From: Arthrobacter nitroguajacolicus_D
Lineage (GTDB): Bacteria > Actinomycetota > Actinomycetes > Actinomycetales > Micrococcaceae
NCBI RefSeq assembly: GCF_031455195.1
Contig: NZ_JAVDSH010000001.1
Span: forward strand, 124,001 to 188,000
Length of the DNA: 64,000 nucleotides
Direction: 5' to 3'
Shown: positions 9,006-17,405 of the stretch, piece by piece
Layout of the letters: every line of letters starts with the position of its first letter
Position numbering within the stretch: position 1 is the stretch's first letter
The notes under the pieces: generated by a model
The model's database searches: none
The model's input: only the letters and a program-made list of their open reading frames with translations
Told to the model about the DNA's origin: nothing
Made by a program: the position numbers and the translations under genes

Positions 9006-9018
9006 GAGCAAAAGCAGT

Positions 9019-9063
9019 ACGACGCCGGGTGGTCGCCTCACAGAGGTGGCCACCCGGCGTCGT
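9019..9063. terminator. bidirectional terminator between pdxS and the M3 peptidase gene
   Basis: Perfect 14-bp arms ACGACGCCGGGTGG (9019-9032) and CCACCCGGCGTCGT (9050-9063) sit between two convergent genes. The T-containing tail (TACTGCTTTTGC) is better on the minus strand; the plus side has only GTTGT. Confidence 0.75.
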
Positions 9064-9065
9064 TG

Positions 9066-11078
9066 TCAGCTCAGTCCCCGTCGCTTGAGCAGCGGTTCCA
9101 GCTCTGCATCGCGGCCCCGGAACGACCTGAACGACTCCAGGGGGTCGCGGCTGTTTCCCCGGGACAGCAATTGTTCCCTGAAGTGGTCCCCGTTCGCGCG
9201 CTTCAGGCCCCCGTTTTCCTTGAACCATTCCACGGTGTCGGCATCCAGTACCTCGCTCCAAATGTAGGAGTAGTATCCGGCCGCGTATCCGGCGCCGGCA
9301 AAGATGTGCTGAAAATACCCGGTCCGGTAGCGTGGCGGAATCAGGGGGTGGGCAACGCCGGCGTCGGCCAGGGCCTTGGCCTCGAAAGCGAGCACGTCGT
9401 CGGGGACGTCCGCGGTGGACAGCACATGCCATGCGAGGTCCAGCAGCGCCGCCCCGAGGTATTCCGTGGTTGCAAATCCTTCGCCCCATAACAACGAGTC
9501 GTTGAGTTTATCCACGAGGTCCTGGGGGAGGGCTTCACCGGTGGCATGATGGCGGGCATAGTTCGCCAGGACCTCGGGCCACATGATCCACATTTCGTTG
9601 ACCTGCGAGGGATATTCCACGAAGTCGCGTGGCACCGAGGTCCCGGAAAACCGTGGGTACGTGACATCCGAGAGCAGGCCGTGCAGGGCATGGCCAAATT
9701 CGTGGAAGACGGTGCGTACCTCGTCAAGGGTGAGCAGCGTCGGTTCGCCCGGAGCTGGCTTGGTGATGTTGAGGTTGTTGATCACCACGGATTGGCTGCC
9801 TAGCAGCCTGGACTGGTCCATGAGGGAGTTCATCCACGCCCCGCCGCGCTTGGACTCCCGGGTGTAGTAGTCGCCGAGGAACAGGCCAAGGCCGGTGCCG
9901 TCTTCGTTTCGCACCTCCCACACCCGGACGTCGGGATGGTAGCCCTGCAGATCGTCCCGCTCGTGGAAGCTCAAACCATACAGTCGCGTGGCCGCGTGGA
10001 ACACGCCGTCCCGCAGTACAGCGTCCAAGGTGAAGTACGGCCGGAGCGCCTGTTCGTCCACCTGGAATTTTTCCTTGCGGACGCGCGAGGAGTAGAAAGC
10101 CCAGTCCCAGGCTTCCAAGGGGTGGCCGGCGGACTGAGCCAGGGCATCGGCTTCCGCCTGTGCATTCCTCACTGCCGCCGGCGCCAACCGGCCAAGCATG
10201 GCGTGGACTGCGGAAAAGTCGGGGGCGGTTTGTTGATCCACCACCAGTTCGGCGTAGTTGGCGAACCCCAGGAGGGATGCCTTTTCTGCGCGCAGTTGCA
10301 CAGTAGCTGTCACGAGTTCGCGCACATCAAGCGGCCCGCCGTCGGTGTCGCGGGCGAGGGACGCTTCATACAGGCGACGGCGGATGCCCCGTTTTTCCAG
10401 TGAGGCGAGGGCCGGCTGGTTGCTGGGCTGAATGAGGGTGATGAGGTACTTGCCGTCGTGGCCGGCGGCTTTGGCAGCCTCAGCGGCTCCGGCGATGTCC
10501 TCGGACGAGAGCCCGGCCAGGTCCGCTTTGTCATCCAGGAGCAAGGCCGAGGCCTTCATGGCGTCCTTTACGCGCTGGCCGAACTCGGTCCCCAACCGGG
10601 AGAGCTCGGCGTTGACTTCGCGCAGCCTGCCTTGGCCGTCGTCATCGAGTTGGATTCCGGACTGCCGGAACTCCTTGAGGTATTCCTCCACGAGTCGCGA
10701 CGATTCGGGATCGAGTCCGGCCATGTCGATGGCCGCGAACCGTTCGTAGAGTCCGCGGTCCATGTACACCGCATCCTGGTGGGCGGAGAACTTGGGAGAC
10801 AACTCGATTTCCATCGATTTGATGTCATCCGTGGCGTCCGCCGAAACGAGTGTGTAGAACGCAGACGCTGCCCTGTGGAGGAGGCGTCCGGAGCGCTCCA
10901 TGGCCACGGCAGTGTTGTCGAACGACGCGGATTCCGGGTTCTCCACGATGAGCCTGATCTCCCGCAGATGCTCCGCGAGCCCTGCCTCGACGGCTTCGGC
11001 GTAGTGGCTGGCTTTGACTCCGTCGAAAGGGGGCAGCCCGTAAGGCAGGGGACTTGGACTCAAGAGAGGATTGGTCAT
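9066..11078 (-). CDS. M3 family metallopeptidase (oligopeptidase / peptidyl-dipeptidase type)
   Basis: 670 residues, the usual size of bacterial M3A peptidases (oligopeptidase A, Dcp). The zinc motif HEFGHALH is at residues 459-466 (H459, E460, H463), with the third ligand in DFVEYPSQ (E488). No signal peptide is visible, so it should act in the cytoplasm, trimming peptides produced by other proteases. The C-terminal PPRYRTGYFQHIFAGAGYAAGYYSYIWSEV lobe is split here as PPRYRTGYFQHIF and AAGYYSYIWSEVLDAD; its Tyr and His residues help bind substrate in the family. It stands alone on the minus strand between pdxS and the CapA-like gene. Whether it is an oligopeptidase or a dipeptidyl carboxypeptidase cannot be decided here. 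Confidence 0.93.
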   Translation of the reverse strand: MTNPLLSPSPLPYGLPPFDGVKASHYAEAVEAGLAEHLREIRLIVENPESASFDNTAVAMERSGRLLHRAASAFYTLVSADATDDIKSMEIELSPKFSAHQDAVYMDRGLYERFAAIDMAGLDPESSRLVEEYLKEFRQSGIQLDDDGQGRLREVNAELSRLGTEFGQRVKDAMKASALLLDDKADLAGLSSEDIAGAAEAAKAAGHDGKYLITLIQPSNQPALASLEKRGIRRRLYEASLARDTDGGPLDVRELVTATVQLRAEKASLLGFANYAELVVDQQTAPDFSAVHAMLGRLAPAAVRNAQAEADALAQSAGHPLEAWDWAFYSSRVRKEKFQVDEQALRPYFTLDAVLRDGVFHAATRLYGLSFHERDDLQGYHPDVRVWEVRNEDGTGLGLFLGDYYTRESKRGGAWMNSLMDQSRLLGSQSVVINNLNITKPAPGEPTLLTLDEVRTVFHEFGHALHGLLSDVTYPRFSGTSVPRDFVEYPSQVNEMWIMWPEVLANYARHHATGEALPQDLVDKLNDSLLWGEGFATTEYLGAALLDLAWHVLSTADVPDDVLAFEAKALADAGVAHPLIPPRYRTGYFQHIFAGAGYAAGYYSYIWSEVLDADTVEWFKENGGLKRANGDHFREQLLSRGNSRDPLESFRSFRGRDAELEPLLKRRGLS

Positions 11079-11160
11079 GAAGTGACTCTTTCACGTAAGA
11101 ATCGTGTCCTCAATAGCGGCACGCCCTGAACTGCCCGACTTCACCCGTAGGATGAAAATT

Positions 11161-12417
11161 ATGGGGAAGATCACAAAGGCGCCCGGATTCGCCACCTGCG
11201 CATGGGGGCTGAAAGTAGCCCTCGCGGCAACCCTCGCACTCTCATTGGGCGCCTGCGGGGTGATCGCCGAGAATAACCAGCAGAACCGCACCGATGCAGC
11301 CACGGCCCCAGCCACGGAGCCTCCATCACCCACTCCGACACCTGCGCCCAACCCAACTCCCGGAAAAGGGTCCACCTGTCCGGAACTGCGTTGTACCTCA
11401 ATCACGGTGACGGGTGACATGCTGGTCCACACCCAGCTCTGGCAGCAGGCCAAGACGGACGCTGCGGCGGCGGGACTGCCCGGCTACACCTTCGTTCCCC
11501 TCCTGGAAGGACAGCGACGATACATCAGCAAAAGCGATCTCGCTATCTGCCACCAGGAGACTCCTGTCGGCACGCCCGAAGGTCCATTCTCCGCATACCC
11601 GTCCTTCAACGTTCCGCCACAGATCACCACCGCGTCCAAAGACATCGGTTACCAGGCATGCACGACGGCGAGCAACCACACCATCGACCGGGGGACCGAA
11701 GGGCTGCTCCGCACCTTGGACGCCCTTGATGCCGCCGGGCTGAAACACACCGGTTCCTACCGCACAGAAGCGGCATCCAAAGAAATTCTGATGCTTCAGA
11801 CCGATGCTGCCAAGGTGGCCGTGATCGTCGGCACGTATGGCCACAATGGACAGATCCCCGAGTATCCGTGGCTGGTGGACGAGCTGGATCCGGCCGCCAT
11901 GATCGCAAAAGCGACGCGCGCCAAAGCGCTCGGAGCCGATATCGTCCTGGGCGTCATGCATGCCGGCGACGAGTACGCCAGCGAGGCCAACGCCCAGCAA
12001 CAGGAAGTGGCGCACGCCTTGGTGGACAGTGGCCAGTTCACCATGATCTACGGACACCACACGCACTCCGTGCTCCCCATCGAAAACTACAAGGGAACCT
12101 GGATTGTCTACGGACTGGGCAACGGCATTACCGAGTTGTCCCCTTGGTATGTCGTCAACAATGAAGGCCTCCTGGTGCGGGCCCAGTTCAGCCAGAACGC
12201 TGCCGGAGCCTGGACCGCGTCCGATCTCGCCTGGGCGCCATCGGTGATCGTCCGGGATCCGTACCGCTGGTGCTCAGTGGCAAGTGATGCACCCCAAGGT
12301 GTGTGCGCTTCACCTGCGGCGGACGCCGAAACCCACCAACGCACCAAGGCAGTCGTTGAGTCCATGGGCGCGGCTACCGCCGGTGCGCACGAACTGCTGA
12401 TCACCAAGGAGAAATAA
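11161..12417 (+). CDS. CapA-like metallophosphatase-fold lipoprotein
   Basis: 418 residues from ATG 11161 (AGGA 8 bases upstream); an ATG at 11152 is also possible. The N-terminus is a lipoprotein signal: a basic start, hydrophobic VALAATLALSLGA, then C32, so the mature protein should be tethered outside the membrane. A Thr/Pro-rich linker (TATEPPSPTPTPAPNPTP type) follows. The CapA domain shows TVTGDMLVH, ICHQETPV, TTASNHTIDRG, LGVMHAGDEY and YGHHTHSVLPIENYKGTW, ending in YGLGNGI. CapA proteins take part in poly-gamma-glutamate capsule synthesis or attachment, but many homologues have no known substrate. No capB/capC is nearby, so capsule synthesis should not be assumed. The gene is divergent from the M3 peptidase. 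Confidence 0.87.
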   Translation: MGKITKAPGFATCAWGLKVALAATLALSLGACGVIAENNQQNRTDAATAPATEPPSPTPTPAPNPTPGKGSTCPELRCTSITVTGDMLVHTQLWQQAKTDAAAAGLPGYTFVPLLEGQRRYISKSDLAICHQETPVGTPEGPFSAYPSFNVPPQITTASKDIGYQACTTASNHTIDRGTEGLLRTLDALDAAGLKHTGSYRTEAASKEILMLQTDAAKVAVIVGTYGHNGQIPEYPWLVDELDPAAMIAKATRAKALGADIVLGVMHAGDEYASEANAQQQEVAHALVDSGQFTMIYGHHTHSVLPIENYKGTWIVYGLGNGITELSPWYVVNNEGLLVRAQFSQNAAGAWTASDLAWAPSVIVRDPYRWCSVASDAPQGVCASPAADAETHQRTKAVVESMGAATAGAHELLITKEK

Positions 12418-12422
12418 AAGAC

Positions 12423-13181
12423 CTACCGCGGGCGCCGCGCGGCATGTTCGCGCGCGAGGCGGGCGTAATCGTCGTCGGGCGCTCCCGGTACGAAGGAACC
12501 GAACTTGCGTTCCGCGGCGGTTCGGATCAGGAAGTCGGCAATAGCCGGGTTCTTGGGCAGTAAGGAACCGTGCAAGTAGCTGGCCACCACATTGTTGTAG
12601 CGGGCACCTTCGTGGCCGTCCTTACTGTTGTTCCCGGCACCCTTGGTGACCGTCCCAAGAGGTTCAACGCCGGGACCCAACGTGGTCTGTCCGCTGTGGT
12701 TCTCGTACCCCAGGATGTCCCCGAACTCGGTGGACTTCATGATGACGTTGCCAATCAGCCGTTCGTCAGTGCCGTGGGTTTCAACATCCAGGATGCCGAT
12801 CCCTGGGATCACCGGTCCGGTGCTGGTCTTGAAGAATTTGCCAAAAAGCTGGTAAAGCCCGCAAATTACCAGCATGGGGGCACCGTCGTCGGCCATCTGC
12901 CTGAGGTGTGCCGCCTGGGCCTGGAGATCGTCCTGGATGACCAGCTGCCCACTGTCCTGCCCGCCGCCGCCCACAACAATGTCGATATCTTCGGGGAATT
13001 CATCGCCGACGTTGTACTCCAGCAGTTCGGGCGTGTAGCCGTGCCACTTGATGCGCTGCTGCAGGACCAGGGCGTTGCCCCAGTCGCCGTAGATGTTCAT
13101 CTCCCGGGGGTAGAGCTGGAGGACCCGGATGGTTCCCTTGCTGGGCTGCGTTTCGGGGAGGGTCTGTGCTTCCGAGGTCAT
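12423..13181 (-). CDS. gatD: lipid II isoglutaminyl synthase, glutaminase subunit GatD
   Basis: 252 residues with a class I glutamine amidotransferase fold of the CobB/CobQ type: IRVLQLYPREMNIYGDWGN at the N-terminus, nucleophile C107 in MLVICGLYQLFG, and catalytic H204 in SYLHGSLLPKNP. It releases ammonia from glutamine for MurT, which amidates D-Glu of the peptidoglycan stem on lipid II at the inner membrane face. The start ATG overlaps the MurT stop by 4 bases, so MurT and GatD should be translated in a fixed ratio. The C-terminus ends in a basic stretch (REHAARRPR). The gene converges with capA, with only 5 bases between stop codons. Confidence 0.93.
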   Translation of the reverse strand: MTSEAQTLPETQPSKGTIRVLQLYPREMNIYGDWGNALVLQQRIKWHGYTPELLEYNVGDEFPEDIDIVVGGGGQDSGQLVIQDDLQAQAAHLRQMADDGAPMLVICGLYQLFGKFFKTSTGPVIPGIGILDVETHGTDERLIGNVIMKSTEFGDILGYENHSGQTTLGPGVEPLGTVTKGAGNNSKDGHEGARYNNVVASYLHGSLLPKNPAIADFLIRTAAERKFGSFVPGAPDDDYARLAREHAARRPR

Positions 13182-14509
13182 GAGACCACCTCAACTATGG
13201 TGATTTTGGCGAGCTCGCGGCGAATGGCGAGCATGGAAGTGTAAGTGCAGAAGACCCGCTTGGGTTTGCCGCGCGAGCCGTCGATGAACGCCCGAAGTGC
13301 GGCGGTGATGTCCGGCTCCACAACTCCGAACCGGACGTCGTCGTATTGAAGCCGCAGGGCCATGTCATAGGCCCGGACGCCGGTGAGCACCTCCACTCCG
13401 TCCTCGCGGAGGGAATCGAACTCCACGTCCCACAGCCAAGACATGTCCCTGCCATCGGCGTAGTTGTCGTTGATGGCGATCATGGTGGCGTAGCCGCCGG
13501 CGGGGAACGACTTCAGGCCGAGGCGGAATCCGCTGGGGTTCTTCACCAGGACCAACTCAAGCGGCTGCCCGTCCACAGTCAGGCTTTCACCGCGGCCGAA
13601 GGCGGGAGCAACCTCACCCAGTGCTTTCACGAGTTTGGGCGTGTCAACCGGTCCAGTGCCAAGGATCGCCCGGGTAAGCGACAACGCAGCGGCGGCATTG
13701 AAGATGTTGTAGACACCGCGGAGTTTCATTGCCGTGGTGACCGTCCCGCCGTCGAACTCGAAATCGGCGTCCCGCGCACCGACCCTGCGGAGTACGACGT
13801 CGGCAGCCGGCAGATCTACGGCCTCGCCTGTCGCTGCGGCCACCGGCGTGCCGGAGGGCGACGGGCCGATGCCGGTGGTGCGCATCTCGTCGTCGTTGGG
13901 GAAAGTGCTGCGCAACGACTCGTCGAGGCCGAAGTACCGCACGCTGGGATGATTGACGGCATCCAGGCCGTTGAGGACCTTTGCAATGCGCGCCACGCGG
14001 GGATCTTCGCGGTTCAGGACCACGGTGTCCGTCGTCTTGGACGCAATGTGTTCCAGCAGGCGGGCCGTTTTGTCGATTTCGCCGAAGCGGTCCAACTGGT
14101 CCCGAAGGACGTTCAGCAGGAGGCTGTAGCGCGGCTGGACCTTGTTGACGAAGTGCACTGCATGGGCTTCGTCGAGCTCCAGCACGGCAATATCCGCGTC
14201 GAGGCGGCCTCGCCAGTCCACGTCACCGATCAGGGAAGCCGCGACACCGCGCGTGAAGTTGCTTCCGGACCGGTTGGTGAAGACCTTCAGGCCTTGGCTC
14301 TGGAGCAACTCCACCACCATTTTCGTGGTGGTGGTTTTGCCGTTCGTGCCACTCACCACTGCCACGCCGTGCGGCAGGGAAGCCAACGTTCGCTGCATGA
14401 AGCCCGGGTCGATTTTCTCGACCACCAAGCCGGGAAAAGCCGAGCCGCCGCCCCGAAGCCGGGAGAGCCTGCGGACCAGCTTGCCGAGGGGAACGCTGAA
14501 GGAAAGCAT
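13178..14509 (-). CDS. murT: lipid II isoglutaminyl synthase, Mur-ligase-like subunit MurT
   Basis: 443 residues from ATG 14509; the frame is open further upstream, but MLSFSVPLGK fits the family start and a TATATT -10 lies 7 bases before it. The ATP-binding loop is GTNGKTTTTK (residues 54-63). A Mur-ligase central domain and a C-terminal DUF1727 domain with NDNYADGRDMSWLWDVEFD follow; an aspartate of that block completes the amidotransferase triad in characterised MurT-GatD complexes. With GatD it converts D-Glu of lipid II to D-isoglutamine. Unusually, the stretch at about residues 190-256, where MurT normally has a four-cysteine zinc ribbon, contains no cysteine. The only cysteine in the protein is near the C-terminus (RVFCTYTS). 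Confidence 0.92.
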   Translation of the reverse strand: MLSFSVPLGKLVRRLSRLRGGGSAFPGLVVEKIDPGFMQRTLASLPHGVAVVSGTNGKTTTTKMVVELLQSQGLKVFTNRSGSNFTRGVAASLIGDVDWRGRLDADIAVLELDEAHAVHFVNKVQPRYSLLLNVLRDQLDRFGEIDKTARLLEHIASKTTDTVVLNREDPRVARIAKVLNGLDAVNHPSVRYFGLDESLRSTFPNDDEMRTTGIGPSPSGTPVAAATGEAVDLPAADVVLRRVGARDADFEFDGGTVTTAMKLRGVYNIFNAAAALSLTRAILGTGPVDTPKLVKALGEVAPAFGRGESLTVDGQPLELVLVKNPSGFRLGLKSFPAGGYATMIAINDNYADGRDMSWLWDVEFDSLREDGVEVLTGVRAYDMALRLQYDDVRFGVVEPDITAALRAFIDGSRGKPKRVFCTYTSMLAIRRELAKITIVEVVS

Positions 14510-14516
14510 GCTCTGT

Positions 14517-14522
14517 AATATA
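14517..14522 (-). promoter_or_regulatory. candidate -10 element for a leaderless murT transcript
   Basis: On the minus strand TATATT lies 7 bases before the MurT ATG (14509). Transcription would then begin at or beside the start codon, and no ribosome-binding site is visible between them. Leaderless mRNAs are common in actinobacteria. No good -35 element is seen. Confidence 0.4.
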
Positions 14523-14599
14523 TCCCAGTCACGGCATGGAGCCTGGCCCTTCGGCGGTGCCGGACGGTTCGCAACGACCAAGGGCAAGGCCCGGAGCAC

Positions 14600-14605
14600 T
14601 ATGAT
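14600..14605 (+). promoter_or_regulatory. candidate -10 element for a leaderless pdxT transcript
   Basis: TATGAT (5 of 6 to TATAAT) lies 6 bases before the PdxT ATG (14612), and no Shine-Dalgarno sequence precedes the ATG. This is the expected spacing for a transcript starting at the ATG itself. No clear -35 is visible. Confidence 0.45.
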
Positions 14606-14611
14606 GGTCCA

Positions 14612-15313
14612 ATGACCAACCCCCTTTCCGACGCTTCATCACGCGTGGGTTCAGGACTCCGGATCGGCGTACTGGCTCTCCAGGGCGATTTCCGTGAGCA
14701 CATCCGCGCCGTGGAGGCCGCTGGAGCTACCGGCGTGGGTATCCGCCGGCCGGCAGAGCTTGACGACATCGATGGCCTGATTATCCCAGGCGGCGAATCG
14801 ACCACCATCGACAAACTGTCCCGCATCTTTGAACTCCGCGATCCGTTGCAGAAGCGAATTGCAGACGGACTGCCTGTCTACGGTTCCTGTGCCGGCATGA
14901 TCCTCCTCGCCGATGAGATTGCAGACCCTGCCACCGACCTCGCGGGAGCGCCGCAGCAGACTTTTGGCGGACTCGATATCACGGTGCGCCGCAATGCCTT
15001 TGGACGCCAGCGCGAATCCTTCGAAACAGACCTTGATTTCAAGGGGCTGGAATTCAGTGCAGGGGAGTCCGGCGTGGAGCCCGTCCACGCCGTGTTCATC
15101 CGCGGCCCATGGGTGGAACGCGTCGGACCCGACGTCGAAGTGCTGGCGCAGGTCGATCCGGACCACGCCAGCCACACGGCGACTTTGCACGGAGTGGCTA
15201 GAATTGTTGCAGTGCGCTCCGGCCAACTGCTGGCCACCTCCTTCCACCCGGAAGTGACGGGGGAGAAGCGCGTGCATGAACTCTTTATTCGAATGATCAG
15301 AGGAGAAGCGTAA
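14612..15313 (+). CDS. pdxT: pyridoxal 5'-phosphate synthase, glutaminase subunit PdxT
   Basis: 233 residues with an N-terminal extension of about 15 residues before the conserved RIGVLALQGDFREH. Class I glutaminase residues are present: LIIPGGEST oxyanion region, nucleophile C93 in GSCAGMILLA, and H212/E214 in SFHPEVTGE. It hydrolyses glutamine and channels ammonia to PdxS for PLP synthesis. The start ATG lacks a ribosome-binding site but has a TATGAT element 6 bases upstream. It heads the run pdxT-yebC-ruvC-ruvA-ruvB-yajC-secD-secF, with yebC starting 3 bases after its stop. Separation from pdxS by four other genes is notable, since most actinobacteria keep the two close. Confidence 0.95.
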   Translation: MTNPLSDASSRVGSGLRIGVLALQGDFREHIRAVEAAGATGVGIRRPAELDDIDGLIIPGGESTTIDKLSRIFELRDPLQKRIADGLPVYGSCAGMILLADEIADPATDLAGAPQQTFGGLDITVRRNAFGRQRESFETDLDFKGLEFSAGESGVEPVHAVFIRGPWVERVGPDVEVLAQVDPDHASHTATLHGVARIVAVRSGQLLATSFHPEVTGEKRVHELFIRMIRGEA

Positions 15314-15316
15314 AGC

Positions 15317-16072
15317 ATGTCAGGCCACTCCAAATGGGCGACCACCAAGCACAAGAAAGCCATCATTGACGGCAGGCGTGCAAAGTCGTTCGCGAAGCTG
15401 ATCAAGAACATCGAAGTTGCTGCCCGCATGGGTGGACCGGACCTCGCCGGGAACCCGGGCCTGGAACTCGCCGTCACCAAGGCGAAGAAGACGTCTGTCC
15501 CCAACGACAACATCGACCGCGCCATCAAGCGTGGTGCCGGACTCACTGGCGAAGTAGTCGACTACACCGAAATCATGTACGAGGCCCGTGGCCCCCAGGG
15601 TTCGGCCTTGCTGATCGAGTGCTTGACCGACAACAAGAACCGCGCAGCATCCGAGGTCCGCCTCGCCATCTCGCGCAACGGCGGCACGATCGCCGATCCC
15701 GGCTCCGTGAGCTACCTCTTTACCCGCAAGGGCGTCGTTGTCCTGCCGAAGAACGGCCTCAGCGAGGACGACATCCTGATGGCAGTGCTCGAGGCCGGTG
15801 CCGAGGAAGTGAAAGACAGCGGCGAGAACTGGGAAATCCACTCCGAGCCCTCAGATCTCCAGGCCATCCGCGACGCACTGAAGGAAGCGGGCATCGACTA
15901 CGAAACCGATGAGGCTGAATTCGTGCCCTCCATGCAGGTGGACCTCGACGTCGATGGTGCCCGGAAATTCATGAAGCTCGTTGATGCCCTGGAAGAGCTG
16001 GACGATGTCCAGAACGTCTACAGCAACGCGGACCTCAGCGAGGAAGTGCAGGCTGCCCTCGACGCCGACTAG
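15317..16072 (+). CDS. YebC/PmpR-type regulatory or translation factor
   Basis: 251 residues, the standard length. The N-terminus MSGHSKWATTKHKKAIIDGRRAK is the family hallmark (here split as MSGHSKWATTKHKK and DGRRAKSFAKLI), followed by KKTSVPNDNIDRAIKRG and the acidic C-terminal domains. A strong AGAGGAG ribosome-binding site precedes the ATG. YebC proteins were described as DNA-binding regulators, including of ruv genes or quorum sensing in some bacteria. More recent work on the family points to a role in relieving ribosome stalling. Its place directly before ruvCAB is conserved across actinobacteria. Which activity applies here cannot be told from sequence. Confidence 0.93.
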   Translation: MSGHSKWATTKHKKAIIDGRRAKSFAKLIKNIEVAARMGGPDLAGNPGLELAVTKAKKTSVPNDNIDRAIKRGAGLTGEVVDYTEIMYEARGPQGSALLIECLTDNKNRAASEVRLAISRNGGTIADPGSVSYLFTRKGVVVLPKNGLSEDDILMAVLEAGAEEVKDSGENWEIHSEPSDLQAIRDALKEAGIDYETDEAEFVPSMQVDLDVDGARKFMKLVDALEELDDVQNVYSNADLSEEVQAALDAD

Positions 16073-16116
16073 GCGCGGCAGCACACGGTTTTGACATCTC
16101 TCAGGAAGGCCCGGAA

Positions 16117-16692
16117 TTGACTCTTCGCGTATTGGGAGTCGATCCGGGCCTCACCCGTTGCGGCATCGGCGTTGTGGACATCGAGCAGAACCGGAGGGCC
16201 ACCATGGTCGCCGTGGGGGTGGTGGGGACGTCCGCTGAGCTGACACTGGATAAGCGGCTGCTGGTCATCGCCCAGGCAATCGACGAGTGGCTCGACCTGC
16301 ACGAGCCGGACGTCGTCGCCGTCGAGCGTGTTTTCTCGCAGATGAACGTGAGTACGGTGATGGGTGTTGCCCAGGCCTCCGGGGTGGTGATCGCAGCCGC
16401 GGCACGCCGGGGAATACCCGTAGCCCTCCACACACCGTCCGAAGTCAAAGCCGCCGTGACGGGCAGTGGTACCGCCAACAAGGACGCTGTTACCAAGCTC
16501 GTCACCAAGATCCTGCGACTCAGTGCACCGCCCAAACCGGCTGATGCCGCAGACGCGTTGGCCCTGGCCCTGACGCATGCCTGGCGTGCAGGCAGCGGCA
16601 TGGGTTCGGCGGGTGGTTCCAGCAAAGGAACGCTGACTCCCGCGCAGAAGGCATGGGCCGACGCCGAAGCGAAAGCGCGCCGCGCACGTTGA
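16117..16692 (+). CDS. ruvC: crossover junction endodeoxyribonuclease RuvC
   Basis: 191 residues from a TTG start with AGGAAGG about 8 bases upstream. The four acidic catalytic residues of the RNase H-like fold are all visible: D9 in GVDPGLTRCG, E70 in AVERVFS, and D143/D146 in DAADALALAL. It cleaves Holliday junctions symmetrically in concert with RuvAB during recombinational repair. The C-terminal 35 residues are a Gly/Ser- and Lys/Arg-rich tail (SGMGSAGGSSKGT). ruvA follows after 68 bases. Confidence 0.96.
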   Translation: MTLRVLGVDPGLTRCGIGVVDIEQNRRATMVAVGVVGTSAELTLDKRLLVIAQAIDEWLDLHEPDVVAVERVFSQMNVSTVMGVAQASGVVIAAAARRGIPVALHTPSEVKAAVTGSGTANKDAVTKLVTKILRLSAPPKPADAADALALALTHAWRAGSGMGSAGGSSKGTLTPAQKAWADAEAKARRAR

Positions 16693-16760
16693 ATGTCGCC
16701 TGCCCTTGCTAGGGTATTCGTAGATATGTTCGGATAGTCCGCTAATTCAGGAGCCGGGTC

Positions 16761-17405
16761 TTGATCAGTTTTCTCCGTGGAACCGTAGCCCACGTTGGTT
16801 TGTCCACCGCCGTCATTGACCTCAACGGCGCAGGCATGAGTGTCTTTGCCACCCCGCAGACCCTGAGCCACCTCAAGGTAGGAACCGAAGCCAAGCTCTT
16901 CACCTCCATGATTGTCCGGGAGGATTCGCTGACCCTGTTCGGCTTTGCGGACGACGACGAACGGGAAGTCTTCGACGTCCTGCTGAGCGTGAGCGGCGTG
17001 GGACCGAGGTTGGCGCTGGCCGTGCTTGCGGTGCACGAACCCGAAGCCATCCGAGTGGCCGCACACACCGGTGACGGCAAGACCTTCACCAAGGTGCCGG
17101 GCATTGGCCCGAAGGTCGCCGGACGCATCGTTTTGGAGCTCGCTGGGAAGTTGGTCCCGCACGGCACAGGCCCATCTGCTCAGCCCCAGGCCTCGATCAA
17201 GGCTGAATGGAAGCCTCAGGTAGTTGCGGCGATGACCAGCCTCGGCTGGTCCGAAAAGGACGCAACCGGAAGCATCGATAAAGCCATGGCCGATTCGCCG
17301 GAACTGGTGGAGGCGGGAAATGTCGCCCAAATCCTGCGAGCCACGCTCCGTTGGCTCGGGCAGGACGGCGCGCGCGCCGGCAACCGCGTAGGCAGCCGTG
17401 GCTGA
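16761..17405 (+). CDS. ruvA: Holliday junction branch migration subunit RuvA
   Basis: 214 residues from TTG 16761, with CAGGAG upstream. It has an N-terminal OB-fold (MISFLRGTVAHVG), helix-hairpin-helix motifs (SGVGPRLALAVLAVH and VPGIGPKVAGRIVLEL), a flexible acidic-poor linker around 140-155 and a C-terminal three-helix domain (AAMTSLGWSEKDA) that binds RuvB. As a tetramer it clamps the Holliday junction. The last 8 bases overlap ruvB, so the two subunits are translationally coupled. Confidence 0.96.
   Translation: MISFLRGTVAHVGLSTAVIDLNGAGMSVFATPQTLSHLKVGTEAKLFTSMIVREDSLTLFGFADDDEREVFDVLLSVSGVGPRLALAVLAVHEPEAIRVAAHTGDGKTFTKVPGIGPKVAGRIVLELAGKLVPHGTGPSAQPQASIKAEWKPQVVAAMTSLGWSEKDATGSIDKAMADSPELVEAGNVAQILRATLRWLGQDGARAGNRVGSRG

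Noticed and set aside
11161..12417. CapA-like lipoprotein as part of a capsule locus
   Set aside because: No capB, capC or capD/E homologues lie nearby, so a poly-gamma-glutamate capsule is not supported.
16718..16733. LexA-like TCGTAGATATGTTCGG between ruvC and ruvA
   Set aside because: Only 9 of 12 consensus positions match. A similar 9/12 match occurs by chance before hisS (27727-27742), so I cannot claim SOS control of ruvAB from it.
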